Shown: piece after piece, positions 23,095-36,300 of the stretch
Numbering within the stretch: position 1 is the first letter of the stretch
How the letters are laid out: the number at the start of each line of letters is the position of its first letter
DNA from: Branchiostoma belcheri
Lineage: Eukaryota > Chordata > Leptocardii > Amphioxiformes > Branchiostomatidae
Reading direction: 5' to 3'
NCBI RefSeq assembly: GCF_001625305.1
Contig: NW_017802935.1
Coordinates: forward strand, 2,706,453 to 2,770,452
DNA: 64,000 nucleotides
Position numbers and translations under genes: made by a program
Notes under the pieces: model-generated
What the model saw: only the letters and a program-made list of their open reading frames with translations
Told to the model about the DNA's origin: nothing
The model's database searches: none

Positions 23095-26000
23095 TTATAA
23101 GCTCATGTGCAGGAACGAGATGGCCGCTGCCAACAGACACAAAAGGCACCATGGGAAGTACGCCCGTAAGGTATGAGCACTTCCTGTCATTGGGGCAGTA
23201 GAGGCAGGATCCATGACTTGGTAACCTGTAATGAAAAAAAAATTTATATCAACAATTATTGTAATATATTGTAGAATGCAAATAATTGCTAATACATGTG
23301 TGAGGAAAACTAGAAAGGTAACATTTGCTAAACAAATGCATAATGTTTACCTTCACAATTGGTCCAGCCTAACAAACTACTGCTTTTTGTTTATTCTTAC
23401 AACTTCAACACATTCATATATAATATATGGTGAGCAGCCCCCAACTCTGTCCTGCTACAAAATGTAATCCAACACCACATGGTGTCTGGTACAGTACCAG
23501 TTACCATGGTGATAGATGTCTGGTCCAGGTCATTGAACTTAGTTCTTTGGAGAAGAAGAATAGAAAAAGGGCAAAAATAGAGGTTAACATAATAACTTTG
23601 TTATGGTACCTACCAGACGATTCATACGTTGCGAAGAAGCCCTTGTACGGTCCCGTGTTTCCCGCCCTGAATTCCACTGTCATCTGATTGGTCGCTGTTG
23701 TCACTGAGTACGTCTCCTCTTCCGACATTCTGCCGCAGATCGACACTGGAAATCAAGAAAGGTGAGATGTGATTGCCGTTTAACACCAAACTATGGTCTC
23801 TGCATGTGATTGGTCCAATCCAAATCTCTGTATGTTGTTTAGGGGTACTTTTAGGAAACCTATGTACAAGAATAGTATGTTCGCTATTTTGTGGATTAAT
23901 ATCATACTGTGTCATCAACAACTCATTTGCACAGGGATCTAGGATGTTGTATATATGTACTGTTTTTGCATTCCAACTTTTTAAAAAAATTACCGAGATG
24001 GTTCTTGTCACTGCCTACTCCATCATGCACAGTGAGTCTGCCAGTTTCAGCATCACACAGTGGCTTTAGCGGGAAGATTCCTCCCACACTGGAAAATGAG
24101 AAGAAATTATCATAAATCTACAGAGGCCTTCCTACCCTGCATATATGTATTGTTGGCTGCTTCCATAGATAGTAGTTGAAATGATCTTTATTCATGACAC
24201 CAAAAGCATTAATTAACCTTACAGCAGGGATGAGAATCCCTGAATTGAAAGTTTGCGTCCAAAGTTACAACGGACAAGACAGGCAATATATACATCCCTC
24301 ATATACATTATGATACATTATTTTGTACCAAGAAAATAACCTTTATACAGATGAGGTTTAGGAGAGATAAAGCTAGTGATATGACAGTTTTTGGTGTACA
24401 GGGCTATGGTAGTTGAATCGATAAATACAGTTTTTGCTCTCAACAGGAAACTGAAGAAAGGAGACAGGATTGACAAATTAGGAAGAGAAGGGAAATAATG
24501 TTGAACAAACTTACTGGAAGCTGCGGAGTTTGAGAGTGATGTTCTGTCCAGGTTCCACCAGAACCTCCCACTTACACACGATGTCATCATAGTCTGACGG
24601 GAAGTGGATGGACGTCAGAGTTCCGGTTGGGTAGGTATTCTTCCGAGGACTGCGACAGCCGCTCTCAACAACTGTATCGGTGGGTGGAGGATAAGAGGGA
24701 ATACATCAGATCCTTTCCAGTACTTCGTTGTCTGTTTATGGGTTACACAAATGGCTACTAGAGTAATAGGAAGTCATATTTGTTTTAAACTGCTTGGGAA
24801 ACTGTTGCACACTTAGGAAAAACTGTGCATTGTGTAGCGATGAACTGTAAACTGTGTATGTTTGTGTTGATGGTGTGTTCAGCACCAAGGACAGTTCTGT
24901 GCTAGGCATAACACGTGGTAGGCAGTCTCTTGCAAAGGCCACATGTTTAGCCAGTTTGTTCATTACAGTAATTCCACTGCTTGAACGAAATACTTTTTGG
25001 GGCAACCATCGCATCATGCCATTCCCTTTGTTACTGAGAATCTTCTGACATAGAGACAAAACAAGAAGTGAGCGTTATTTGATCAGATTGATGAGATTTG
25101 ATATCATGACACACTCACTGTACCTAATATGATTTGTTTTAGGTCTATAATTTCCTTTGTAATTTGTTTTGTTGGGCTACCTCAGAAATCAGTTGTTCTA
25201 AACTGAAGGTACTACCCAACTGTTTTTGATCAATCAATCAATAAATAAATATCAATTAAGAAAAAGTGGACGTACTGCTTCCCGCCAGAACGCTGGCAAA
25301 CTTGGCCTTGAACCCGTGGAAGCCCTGGATGTTTGTGGACCACCTGCTGGTGATGAACTTGACTGACAGAGAGTTCCCGGAGGACAGGACCACGGGAGGG
25401 ATGATATCTCCACAGTACCGGCCTGGAATAGATGAACAAGGCCAATGTTAAATCATGTTACTCTTCATAATACAAATCACTGGTGACCGGGGACGATACC
25501 AACTTCTTCCAATAAACTTGGTCGCACTGTGCCTGTGCGAAATCACTGTTTCTGTTGGATGTTTGGTCAACGTTGAATCAAAATTTTGCCCTATGAAGAT
25601 GATAGCTTTTCCGACACAACATTTGAAAACTCCAAACGGGATGCCATCCTTAAATAGTCAAATACCTTAAATGAGATGTTCTGCTGACGTGTTGTGCGAA
25701 ATATTTTAGGAATTATATAATACATTCTGCTGACATGCCCTTGGTAACAGTTTGCCTAATTGATATTTATATAAGGCCATGTCCCCTTAGCAATGAATGA
25801 TGAATAAATGAACAATGTCAATAGTTTCAACAAGACAAAAGAATGATCCAACTGTTGGGACTCACCGAGAAGAGCTCCTCCCTGTTCTGGAGAGTCGAAC
25901 ACCTCCACGTAGTGACGGGCACAGTTCTGTGGGGCAAGGGGCCAGGGATCGGTTCCCAGGTACGCAAACGTCAGCTGGACCAGGTGACCTACATGTACAG

Positions 26001-29000
26001 ACCACAAAAAATGAGAGGTGCATTAGTGACGATCACCATTATACATGTGAAAGTCAACATTACAGTATAAAAAATCTTCCACAGGTAAAATAATGACTAA
26101 GCCTGCATGGGGGCGCTTTAACCACTTACTGTAGTTTTTCTCCATTTTTCTATAATACACTCTTTGGCTATAACGTTATTTAAGTTTTATCCTCCAATAG
26201 TTTTCTTGTATGTACATTAGATGTTAAACCATCGGTCCAAATCTTAGCACACAAGATGGTCAAACAAAACCTTGGTAAGATATCAAGGATTGAAAATTTG
26301 AAATACTAGTACTGGTAAACCAATCAGAATTTAGAATATCAAGTGTAGTAAAAAACAGTACAGACCTTCTGGTACGCTGAGGTGCCAGATGCAGTCGTCC
26401 CCAGGGGTGTATGCTCCAGGGAATCCTGGGGACGAGATTGTGTCATAGTTGCTTGTATGATAATCACCACCACACTGCTGATCACCTGTGAAAGAAAAAA
26501 AACATAATTCAACTTAGCTTAGGATCAACAGAAATGCATCCACCCCTGAGGCGGTGCCAAAAACTGCATAGTCATAATATTGACCCAAATAAAAATCCTA
26601 GGGGACGTCAGAACATTTTCAATTGGGCCCCTCTAATACCACTTTCTTTTTTAATTGACCTATGTTTTCCTTTCATACTGAATTGAACCTCCTTGTTTGA
26701 CGTGTAGTTTAGTTTACTTTGCTTAGTTTTGTTTTGTTTTGTTTTCTTTATCATTAAGGTTGCATGACAACAGAAGCCACAAGGTTGGAAGGACAGAGTA
26801 CAGTGACGCCAGGAGCCTGACTGACCCCAAAAGCGCATCCCCTTATCAGTGAGATCTCAGGTCCCTCAAAGGGACGTTTAGATGATCTATGGACTGTATA
26901 ATCCCCACTGCTATGCTCTACTGGTCCTAACCTGACTGGTCCTAACCTGACTGGGTCTATCCTGAGGGGAAGAACAACTCAAACAGACTTTTACCTCTCT
27001 TTTAAGATTTCTAGCCTTTGAAATATTGACGACCCAACGGTCTACCATTTTGCACTCAGGAATAAGACAAGATAACACCTGTTCAGCATCAACCAGTGAC
27101 AAACCAGTACCCTATAGGATAACCGTCAGTAGCCCTTTTGTTTGAGAGTTGAGATAAGATCGCATACCACGCTACTGTGACCTGGTCAAAGGACCGCGAG
27201 ACATTTAGGAGAAAGTCATAAATTGGTTTACATATACAGACGTTAAAGTTTTATCTTTATGGCGTGAACTAGAGGTAGAACATCTGGAAATTATCTGTAT
27301 TTGATGTTCTCCAGAAGAGAGAAGGACATACTTTAATGGAGTTACGAGGAGTTAGAGTTTAATCGCTACTATTTATCAATTAATTAAGGATGAACGCTTC
27401 TGGGAAAGGGGTTATCTTGGGGGTATATGCCGGTGGGGGTGTTTGGAGCAAGAGTAAAGGTAGCAGCTGGTTTGTTTCACGATTCCTTCAAAGGGAGTGA
27501 TACAAAAAATTATCTTTACACTTTTGAATGCTGCTCTCTGTCGGTTCGTATATCTAAAAGGGATAAAATAGGAAGAATACTCGGGGGTGAAATGGTGGTT
27601 CTTTCGGGCGTCATCCCATCTGAGAAGCGTCCCATCTGAGAGGACGCCGTGACGCCGTCCCATCTGAGAAGCGTCCCATCTGAGAGGACGCCGTGACGCC
27701 GTCCCATCTGAGAAGCGTCCCATCTGAGAGGACGCCGTGACGCCGTCCCATCTGAGAAGCGTCCCATCTGGGAGGACGCCGTGACGCCGTCCCATCTGAG
27801 AAGCGTCCCATCTGAGAGGGCGTCGTGACGCCATCCCATCTGAGAGGACGTGGTCCCGTCTGAAAAACGTCCCATCTGAGGGGACGCCGCCCCATCTGAG
27901 ACGTTTTGTAGTAGATTGTACACAGTTGACGTGACACATTTTGTATCGTTGGTTGGGCCTATCGAGGCACATAATTAACGAGCCGGAGATCCTCTGGCGA
28001 GAGATCCTCTCGTCACCGAGGATTTGGAATCGCCATTTCTGCGCGCGTGTCCAAATAACCCGCGCGTGCTTGTCATATCTATGGCCATATTTGAATGCAT
28101 CACGACAACATCGATTGACCGAGTGTCCTTCCGAGGCTTACTGTGAACAGGGGTCACTGGAAATGTGGACTTACAAAATGGGAATTTTATGGCGAAATTA
28201 CAGACCTAATGATAATGATCCACAGGTTTTTAATGATGGTGAGTAATTATGTTGCGGATGAGCGTACTACGGGTTAGTACATGCTAACGCTATGTCATAA
28301 CAATTCATAAAAGCTTAAGACTACAAAACTTCATCTCAGCATACACATATCCAGCTGTATGTATGCTAAGTGTTGAAAATGCACGCCAACTTTCTGAAAT
28401 TATGTCAAAATTGATCTTTCTTTGTTCGACTCTTTGTTTTTGTTTAACACACAGAAAATGTGTCGATCACTCAGATGTACATTATGTTTTATCGCGTCAA
28501 ATGAAGCATCCACTGGATAAAAACCTTAAAGCTTTTGATTGACATGTTGATTGACGTGGCACTTAATACCTTTTATTCGTGGTAATTTAATTACATGAAA
28601 GCCATAACCGTTCCACGCACGCGAAGATAGGAACACGGTATGAAAGGTCATCCATTATTGAAAGAATATTGGTACTATTGGTATTGATGTCTTACTAAGT
28701 CGTAAATGCATGTTCGTTCTCATTTTGACAATACATAAATACCGAATATGGTTATGTCTGTTTCATCCTAAATGTAAAAAATATTCAAAATATACAAAAT
28801 TCTATATACCGAAGAGTATTTACAGTTGAACTTTGCTTGAGAGGGAGGGATATAGAAATCATAACAAGATCACAGCAAAATATGTATGCTTGTGTTTTCC
28901 TTTTGATAATTACGCTGAATGGGCTTTCGTCTGGATGATGTTCGTCAGTTTTGCTCGACATTTTGACACGATCCCCACCTGTGGTATCAGCGTAAGAAGA

Positions 29001-32000
29001 TAAAAGCCAGCGGCTACAGGATGACGGCCCATCTGAGTCGAGTAAAATGAAATTTATGCCGTCTTTCCGTGAAGGCCATTGAGGTTCAGCTCAGGACAAG
29101 TTCAGGGACGCTCCATTTATTTTATTCAGGGAGGGAGGTAAGTATCGAGAAATTGATAATACAATAGAAGTGGAGGCTAGAAATCTCACAAAACTACACA
29201 CGTGTGCTTTGCACGTTTCCTATTGGCAAGGATAGAAGGGAAGGAAGATGATTTGTTTCAACAGTACAAAACTAACATGGCGGAATCGGGATGACCTTGA
29301 CACTATTCCAGGGACGCCATAGTCCAAGTTCAATATACTCCCGTCATGCACTGGCCTCGTATTTCAAACTGCTCTAAACGTATCGCAAGCAGTGAAACAC
29401 AAGTTATGTTTGCTTGTCCCTACCTCTTTTACAATCACAACCAGGCCACACGCTTTGTCAATACCTTCTCGGTCAGTTGTTTTGTCTAGACGTTTGGAGG
29501 TCAATGCCCTGGCTGGGCTATTGAAAACTAACTCTACCTAATTACATTTTAACTAGCTCATCAGTGTGCCGTTTGAAACTTCACACAATGGCTTCTTTCT
29601 GAGTTGTTGCAGGTGTAAAGATTCGCTCTAGGAATTATCCTTGACACACGTGTGGGACAGTTTTATGGTGTGTGAACCCCAGACAGAATACTCCCAGGTC
29701 ATTCACGTGAGAGCTAACTCACCCCAATCCTGTGTGGTGCCTGCCTACCTAACGACAATGACTCCAGTCAGTACAAAAGGCGAATTGTACCATAGACAAA
29801 CAGTTAGTAAGAGTTTGCGAAGCCTTGTAAAGGATATTGCTGAACTAGCGGTTAGGTAAATATCAAACACTTCAATATATGTGATCTGTGAGCAAAAGAA
29901 TCAGAGATGACATTTGTGAAATCATGGAGCGTGAAAAACGCGATGTTTAAGTCAAACTGGAAACGCCCACTCTTTCCGATTTTACAAGGTCACACAAACA
30001 CTGCAGACAATTTTTAAAAAGTCGATCGTTCATCTTTTCACACGTTGTGCAATTAGAAAAACCGTGACATCTAAAATACACTACACAAACTTGTCTGAAC
30101 ATCATATACACACCTGCAATATTGCTTCTTAGAAACACTTTAACTTCCTTGCTTCCTTTGCTAGATATAGCGTGTGTATTTTGTGTGCATCTTTTACAGC
30201 TTTAATAGTTTTCCCCCGCCCAGTACAACAGCCCCGTCCAGTACGAGTGTTACGCCTGTAGGAGCTTTGCTAATAGAGTTTGGCACGTCGGGAGTTGATT
30301 TCGCCCCACCACATAGTCGATCGTGGTGGGCCTCATCATCAAACTCCCGCCGTGAAAAAAAAAAACTAAGAAGAAGAAAACCCGCCCCAACCACGATAGA
30401 ATGGATACCATAAAATACTCCGCGAAGGGCTCTCCTAACGTCAGTTCACCTGTCAGCCGACCTGCCAAACGTGAAAACAGACGACGCCTCCTACATGTGC
30501 ACTGACCCGGAAACTTGTCAACAAACCGCCGGGCCTTGACGACAGAGGCGACATGAAAATAAGACGCCTTTTTGTCAACGGAAAACCTGTCAATAACGAA
30601 ACACGGCCTGGCCATGAGAGATCGGATGGCCGGCCAAACAAACCGTTTTAAAAAGCTGGGCATACTTGTGGTGACCTGTCACCTATTTATTTACCAAACC
30701 ATCTTTATTTTCATATTTTCATTCTCACCATTTCAAAACAATGATGCTGTGCCATACTGGGTTAGTGGCCGGTACCGCAAATCAGCGTTACTTCGTATAT
30801 TAGAGATACACACATATCTAAGCTAGATGGTGGGGCTAGCAAGGTTTCCCTTAGTATGCCTCAAATTGTACAAGCCATCAAAGTGTTTAACTGTGAGATT
30901 TAGCGATCGCAAGTAGGTAATAAGAGTAAATTTCAACACCCTGACCTAGAAAGATCATATTTACATATCGTATACATCAAACACTTTATAGGTTTATGGC
31001 CTTCTTTTTTATGGAGCGACTGTTTAATGTCAAAACATTACAAACGGACGTCTCTTAGGCCCGATTTACACAGCAAAAATTCTGGTTTTCCTGAGCCGGC
31101 TCCGGGGAAGCTGTCTCAATTTTTAGCCATGTAAACAGGAATTTATGGGTCTTGAGACGCGATTCCTGCTGTGCGTCTTGAGCTACCTTCTAGAGGTGGC
31201 TCAAGACCCTCAGCAGGAGGGCCAAGCCGCTCAGCGGGAGTGCCAAGACGCGATTTTCAGTGTGTAAACGAAACGAGTCTCAGTTTTTTTGCACCCCGCA
31301 CCATTTTGGAAGTAGTTTGTTTACGTACACTGAGTTTTCTGTCTCCCCGTTGCCTGAAATGTGCCCCACGATACGATACATTTCATTTTCTGAGTACACT
31401 GCAATTAATCTTGTTTTTATTTTCTATTGGGGGACATTTGCCGTTTTTTGTTTTGCTTTTTGCCGTGCTTGTCTGCACATGTGCAGATGGAGGGCAAGGA
31501 GAAAATCTGGTCGATTGCTGAGACCCAGTGCGAGGACTGAAATCCAGGCCCAACTGGTTTGAAATCTTACAGATTAACACAGAATGATACACTAGTGTAT
31601 ATTATTTTCAGGAAAATCTGGTGATGTCCTAGAATAGGTGAACACAGATCACCACTCAGCCGTAACCACTTGGGCTCAGCGGGGTGGCCAAGCCAGCATG
31701 TGGCAGTGTGTGTGAACGCAAGGTTCCCAAGACTTCTCCGGCGGAGAAGTCTTGGAAACCCGCTAGCTGTCTTGGGTGTAAATTGGGCCTAAGGACAGAA
31801 ACAACACGGGAACGGCACCGAATGGCACGAGCATGCGAACAAAACATGCAGAACACAAAGAACCAACCTACTAAATTTGTGAACGGTATTTTTGACAGAT
31901 AACTTCGTTTGAAACAGATGTGGTTCTGTTTTAAAGGGCTTGAAGTTTGCAACAACTGAATTTAGAGGCGTAAAGGACTTAATGAATTGAGTGTTTTGAT

Positions 32001-33262
32001 TCCTTTCACCTTATGACAGGTAGGGATGCTCAGATGGCACATTGAAGTCGTCAACATATATTTTACATTTCTAATTGTAGTTAGGTGTTGGTATCTCACG
32101 TTTCTTAAGGGTTGTACGAAAGAGTTTACGACACCGTAAATATGGAGAATAAAAATTGTTCTGCGAAGACACCTGCAAAGTTACATTTTCGAATACTAGT
32201 AAAACATTTGCCACGCGACTGAATCGCGGTCAAAACGCAATGCATTGACAGGTGCTGGCACTTGGGACTATTAGATTTTACAGTGTTTCTTGACTTGTTT
32301 GGGGAAACTAGAAACATTGAGAACCTTAGCAAAGATCACTGAGTGTCCGAGCGAACTCGGTAGAAAGTTCAGCGACCTAGATCCTTTTAACCCTTGTTTG
32401 AAAACTGCAGTTATCTAGACAATGTTTTGGAAATACAAACCCCACCTAAGACGATAACTGATACATTTCTGGACGGGGCCCAAACGGTGTGGTCATTGGC
32501 TAAAAATTCGAACAGCGTCACGAGCCATTCAGCGCTAACAAAGACTTGCACCCGCGTGAGTATCAACTGGCGCTGAATAATCTGCTGGTTTCTGGCACGG
32601 ATCCAACAACAACAATGCATCAGTGCGACCAGGTAGTGAAGCTAACAACTATGAGTTAACGTTACAGTGTTCAAGTTAACGATAACTCGAATTAAAAATA
32701 AGCACAGCTTTTAAAGGTTTCTTACGGCATTAAAACCCCACCCCTATATTGAATGTACTCGTCCGATGACGCTTTTTGGCGGGATGTCAGAGACTCAGGA
32801 CGGAATATGTGATTATATTATAAGATGATAAGATTTGTACTTGTGCCAGCGGCTATACGATGAGTGATTGCCTACAAATGCATAAGGAACGGGAAATGAC
32901 ATAACAGCAGTATAGTCTACATCATGCCACAATAATGCAGAGTTCCCTGTGGAAATCACGTGAAGGGCGTTACGGAAATTCTGACTTCACCTAGGTCATC
33001 TAGGGTCAAGCAGAACGCTCTTGAAATATCTTCACTTTTCATGCAGTTCACGTGAAAAGATAGTGAAAAACAAACATATCCTACTTGATTAGAATTCTAG
33101 AAATTCTGTTAGAAAGCGTTATCACACATACTGATGCTGAATTCGTGACGGGCATGTTCGTAAGGCGGAAATCAGTCTACACAACAGTCAGTCTGACTTA
33201 CCGGCGATCCAGGATGCACAGTTAAGGACAAGTAACACAGACAGCGCCGTTCGGTAGTCCAT
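23095..33262 (-). CDS. Secreted/anchored two-CUB-domain protein A (321 aa, eight exons)
   Basis: Minus-strand exons: 33262-33202, 26485-26366, 25988-25866, 25422-25276, 24671-24515, 24088-23994, 23745-23614 and 23225-23095. They total 966 bases, all joins keep frame, and all but one intron are phase 1. Exon 1 encodes a signal peptide (MDYRTALSVLLVLNCASWIA). CUB1 spans exons 2-4: CGG start, SPGFPGAY, CIW, then CARHYVEVFD, CGD and the final GFHGFKAKF. CUB2 spans exons 5-7: ESGC, INFP-like SIHFPSDY, CKWEVLV, SFHVGGIF, LTVHDG, CGRM and GPYKGFFATY. Exon 8 gives a short Thr/Ser/Pro linker and a C-terminal hydrophobic stretch (AYFPWCLLCLLAAAISFLHM) reaching almost the last residue, as in a GPI-attachment signal. 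The CUB1 calcium-site aspartate after the third cysteine is His (CARHY). The protein is extracellular; ligand unknown. A close structural paralogue lies at 40-47.6 kb. Confidence 0.9.
23450..23578 (+). repeat. Dispersed intronic repeat family, copy C
   Basis: Sequence from CCTGCTACAAAATGTAATCC through AGTTACCATGGTGATAGATG, TCTGGTCCAGGTCATTGA and TTTGGAGAAGAAGA. It matches copies at 61926-62060 and, inverted, at 43304-43442. It lies in the last intron of CUB gene A and is the most diverged of the three. Confidence 0.8.
24861..24900 (-). repeat. Dispersed copy of the 4.9-kb repeat core, inverted
   Basis: Minus strand reads CTGTCCTTGGTGCTGAACAC, close to the core of the array at 4881-5125. It lies in an intron of CUB gene A. 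Confidence 0.7.
26533..26566 (-). repeat. Short dispersed repeat, GGCGACGCCTC family
   Basis: Minus strand reads TTTTTGGCACCGCCTCAGGG; a diverged copy of the family. Confidence 0.65.
27606..27905. repeat. 44-bp minisatellite, about six units
   Basis: Units start at 27651, 27695, 27739, 27783 and 27827 with constant 44-bp spacing, and the array decays at both ends. Each unit contains two copies of TCCCATCTGAGA, separated by GAGCG-like and GGACGCCGTGACGCCG spacers. The long frames on the minus strand here are repeat artefacts. Confidence 0.95.
31054..31793. mobile_element. Candidate non-autonomous element with 18-bp terminal inverted repeats
   Basis: CTTAGGCCCGATTTACAC at 31054-31071 is matched inverted at 31776-31793 with one difference (17/18). 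The 740-bp interior has no transposase motif. It repeats CAGCGGG(A/T)-plus-CCAAG segments near 31225-31250 and 31678-31692 and contains the small palindrome GACTTCTCCGGCGGAGAAGTC near 31733. I see no clear target duplication, so the assignment as a transposon is tentative. Confidence 0.5.
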
Positions 33263-33371
33263 CCTGTCGTTTGGTCAACCTGTCAATCAATCGAGGAAAA
33301 CGGAGGACTGTAGTACCTCAGTACGGTTATGTTGTGTAATTGACACGCATGCCAGGCATTGTATACAACAT

Positions 33372-33379
33372 TTTATATA
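33372..33379 (-). promoter_or_regulatory. Possible TATA box of CUB gene A
   Basis: TATATAAA on the minus strand, about 110 bases before the signal-peptide ATG at 33262. A start near 33345 would leave an 80-base 5' UTR without a further intron. No transcript evidence is visible. Confidence 0.35.
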
Positions 33380-33389
33380 AAGCCCCCCT

Positions 33390-36300
33390 GGCATTTTCTA
33401 CCCAGGGTGTACGGATCAAACGACAACCTTAAAATTAATGACCATCTTCCATGCGGTGCAACTGTGCATAAAAAAGGCGGGAAAGTCGTGAAATGGTTAC
33501 AAAATGTCCGCTTCCTCTTATCCGTTAGAGTGAACCTAGTCAGGCCACGTCCTTGGCGGATATTGTGGTTACGTAGACGTATTACCGGCCGGCTATTCCA
33601 CCGGTATCTTTGTGTTCACACCGAGAGGAAAAACGCGTTTGGGGAATAAAAACGGACTTTCTTCAACGAAAAACAAGCTGATTTCTTATGACAAGTGTAG
33701 TGTACTTACCAACTGAAGTCCACACTGATGAAGAGGAGTAAAATGTTGCTTGAAAACGTTGAAAAATGCGAACGCCGGTTGGAGCTGAAAACGCAACCTT
33801 CTAGCATGGAGTCGCCATTGTTGTATCTAGGGGGAAGGAACTGGGCTTGAGCTAATTTGCGCTCTCTGATTGGCTGAACCCGTGGGCTGATCTGTGGGTG
33901 TAACCAGAGAATCATCACAAAAGCGGCGTGGCACCTCCGGCTACAGACATGCGTTCTGGGCACCTAAATAGCAGAAAAATCCGGTCGTCCGTTCGCCATG
34001 TTTGAATATTGAAAACAAGTCATCCGATCGAGAGAATATTTCGCGAATGTCGTCAACATCATATCATAACTGATTTTTGGAATAGGGTGTCCGTTTGGTG
34101 ACGTCGGTCAGGTGATTTGACGTCAGAATTATTATAAATAGCGTCTGCCTTAAATCTACACAACACAGATGGTGTGATTCGTAACTAGATTAGTCATGCT
34201 TATTTTCTGACGTTGGGAGTGGTGTAACAAAATGTTTAATCGCTCGTGACAAAACTGCTCTAATATACCGCACTTAATTGTAATTGTTGCTCCAGGGTGC
34301 ATCTAAGGAATCTTACGTAAATGAATCTACCGTTGTCTTGACGTGTGTCATAATCCATTTACGTGTTTTTGTGTTTTCGAATCTCTGTGCCAACGTTAAT
34401 TTCATGTACTGTGTAGTTAGTACTCGGTTGTTGTGTTTTGCCATTTTAGAGACTGGGGAAGACGCCTATAATTTCATGTTGAAAGAACAAAAGTGTTTTT
34501 TAAGTAACACTGTGACACACTATAATTCATAGCATAGTATAGAGGTAAGCTACAATTATATATGTGGCATATATGGATCTATTCAAAACGGCTGTTTGAG
34601 ATAAATGCATGGATCATGAAAAGGCAGAGGCCAATAATTATCATCATATCGTAAAAGTAAAACATTTTCCTCCGGCAGAAACTGGTTAAAATGACCCACT
34701 GCCCCTTGGTTAACACTCACGTGTCATTGCATGTAATGTGGTCCGCAAAGGACAGCTATTAATGGTAGTTACTGGATAGTTCTATATTATCTTTGCTGGC
34801 CATCTATACACAGCACATTACACGGATTTTATGGGTAGACACTTGGACTTATTGGGTGTTATCTAGGTTATAGGCCCCGGGGTCAATTTTCGGTCAAATG
34901 CAACTAATTCGGAACTAAATTCGATCAGATTTTGTGAACGAGAGGAGCTCGAATCGGATTTGGAAATGCGTATTGTCAAACTCTAACCATGGAGCCTATG
35001 ACCTATCTTGGCGAATAAAATTGATAAAACCCAAAGTTAACAGAGTGTAAGGGCTCGGTCAGATTCGTCCTAGGACAAGTTACGACAGAACGTTGGTCGC
35101 ATTCTTGGGACAGTTGGGGATTTGTCGTAGAAAACTCAACCGTCCTTGTCGTCGACTGTTGGCTTTGTCTCAACCTCGCTGAAAATCATGCCCACGACAA
35201 AAATCCTGTTACAACAAACACGTAGCAAAATGTTATTTTTCATAAGATACCAGTTACTTTTCATCCAGTCATGTTTGTAAAATGTGGTACTAGTAATAAG
35301 TACAGCGTTTTACGAGTTATCCGATGACAACTTGTGACGAGGTTAGATTTGTCTCCTTTCACTGCACAAGAGAAAGCTGTTTATCTAGTTCCGAATGATC
35401 GGGTACGAATGCGGAGGTAGTAATTAGTACAACCCGGAGATGGCGCGAAAGTCAGTCCTCTTACGTGAGCATTGGACAGGTAACAAATTCAAACTGACGT
35501 TTCATTAAATGCGACTATATATGTTAGACACAGGACTGCCGTAAAGAAACTACAGATCAGCTGCCACAAACTACACCCAGAAAATTTCAAACCCATACTT
35601 GCAATCTCCTAGAATAATGACTAAGTCAATACTGTACTCATAGAACGAACGCCATTTTATAGTAGACTGTAGATATATAAACAAAGAGACAGCTGTACTT
35701 AACAGACAGAGAAACCCTTGTCATGTGTGACCTTTAGTTAGCCCACCGGGGTTAATATCTACAATAGATGTCTCCATTCATTAAAGAGATAGAACAGGTG
35801 TTTTAGACTGAACTGTGTCTGGCATACATAAAAGCTAAATATTTCAGTATTACACCAGACCTTCGTGACATGTGCTGATTGGCAATACATGTTTTAGACT
35901 TTTGGGAATTTAACTAATTGTGTATTGCCTTCCATGGCACATTTCAAAGAACGTAAATATACCAAGAGTTCATCAGCTAGCCTTGTTTACAACTTGTATA
36001 CAACAGCTTAAATGTCGACGTTCAACTTAAAAAGGATGTTTACGATTCCTGTATACAGTTCAAAAACCCTGGCGCTAATTTTACCAACAACTATCCCCAA
36101 ATGTTCCGTATCAGACGCACATCGGCACTATATTTACACGCCCCGCCGTCTGGTTTTGTACTGGAGTTTAGCGAATGACGTCAAGACCTTTACTTTTAAG
36201 TCCGGGCCAAATACCGTTTTGGGCCAGTGAAATATTGCCAAAGCTCGGACAACTAATCACTTTCCAGTCAACCTACCCATTACATGGCGCCACACAGATC

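Larger units (their letters stand above)
26486..33201 (-). other. Large first intron of CUB gene A
   Basis: About 6.7 kb between the signal-peptide exon and the first CUB exon. It holds a GGCGACGCCTC-family repeat (26533-26566), a 44-bp minisatellite (27606-27905) and a candidate inverted-repeat element (31054-31793). No independent gene was recognised inside. Confidence 0.75.

Noticed and set aside
27412-27972. Minus-strand frames of 108-186 aa with repeated LRWDG-like segments
   Set aside because: Translation of the 44-bp minisatellite inside a CUB-gene intron; the 44-bp period shifts frame at each unit.
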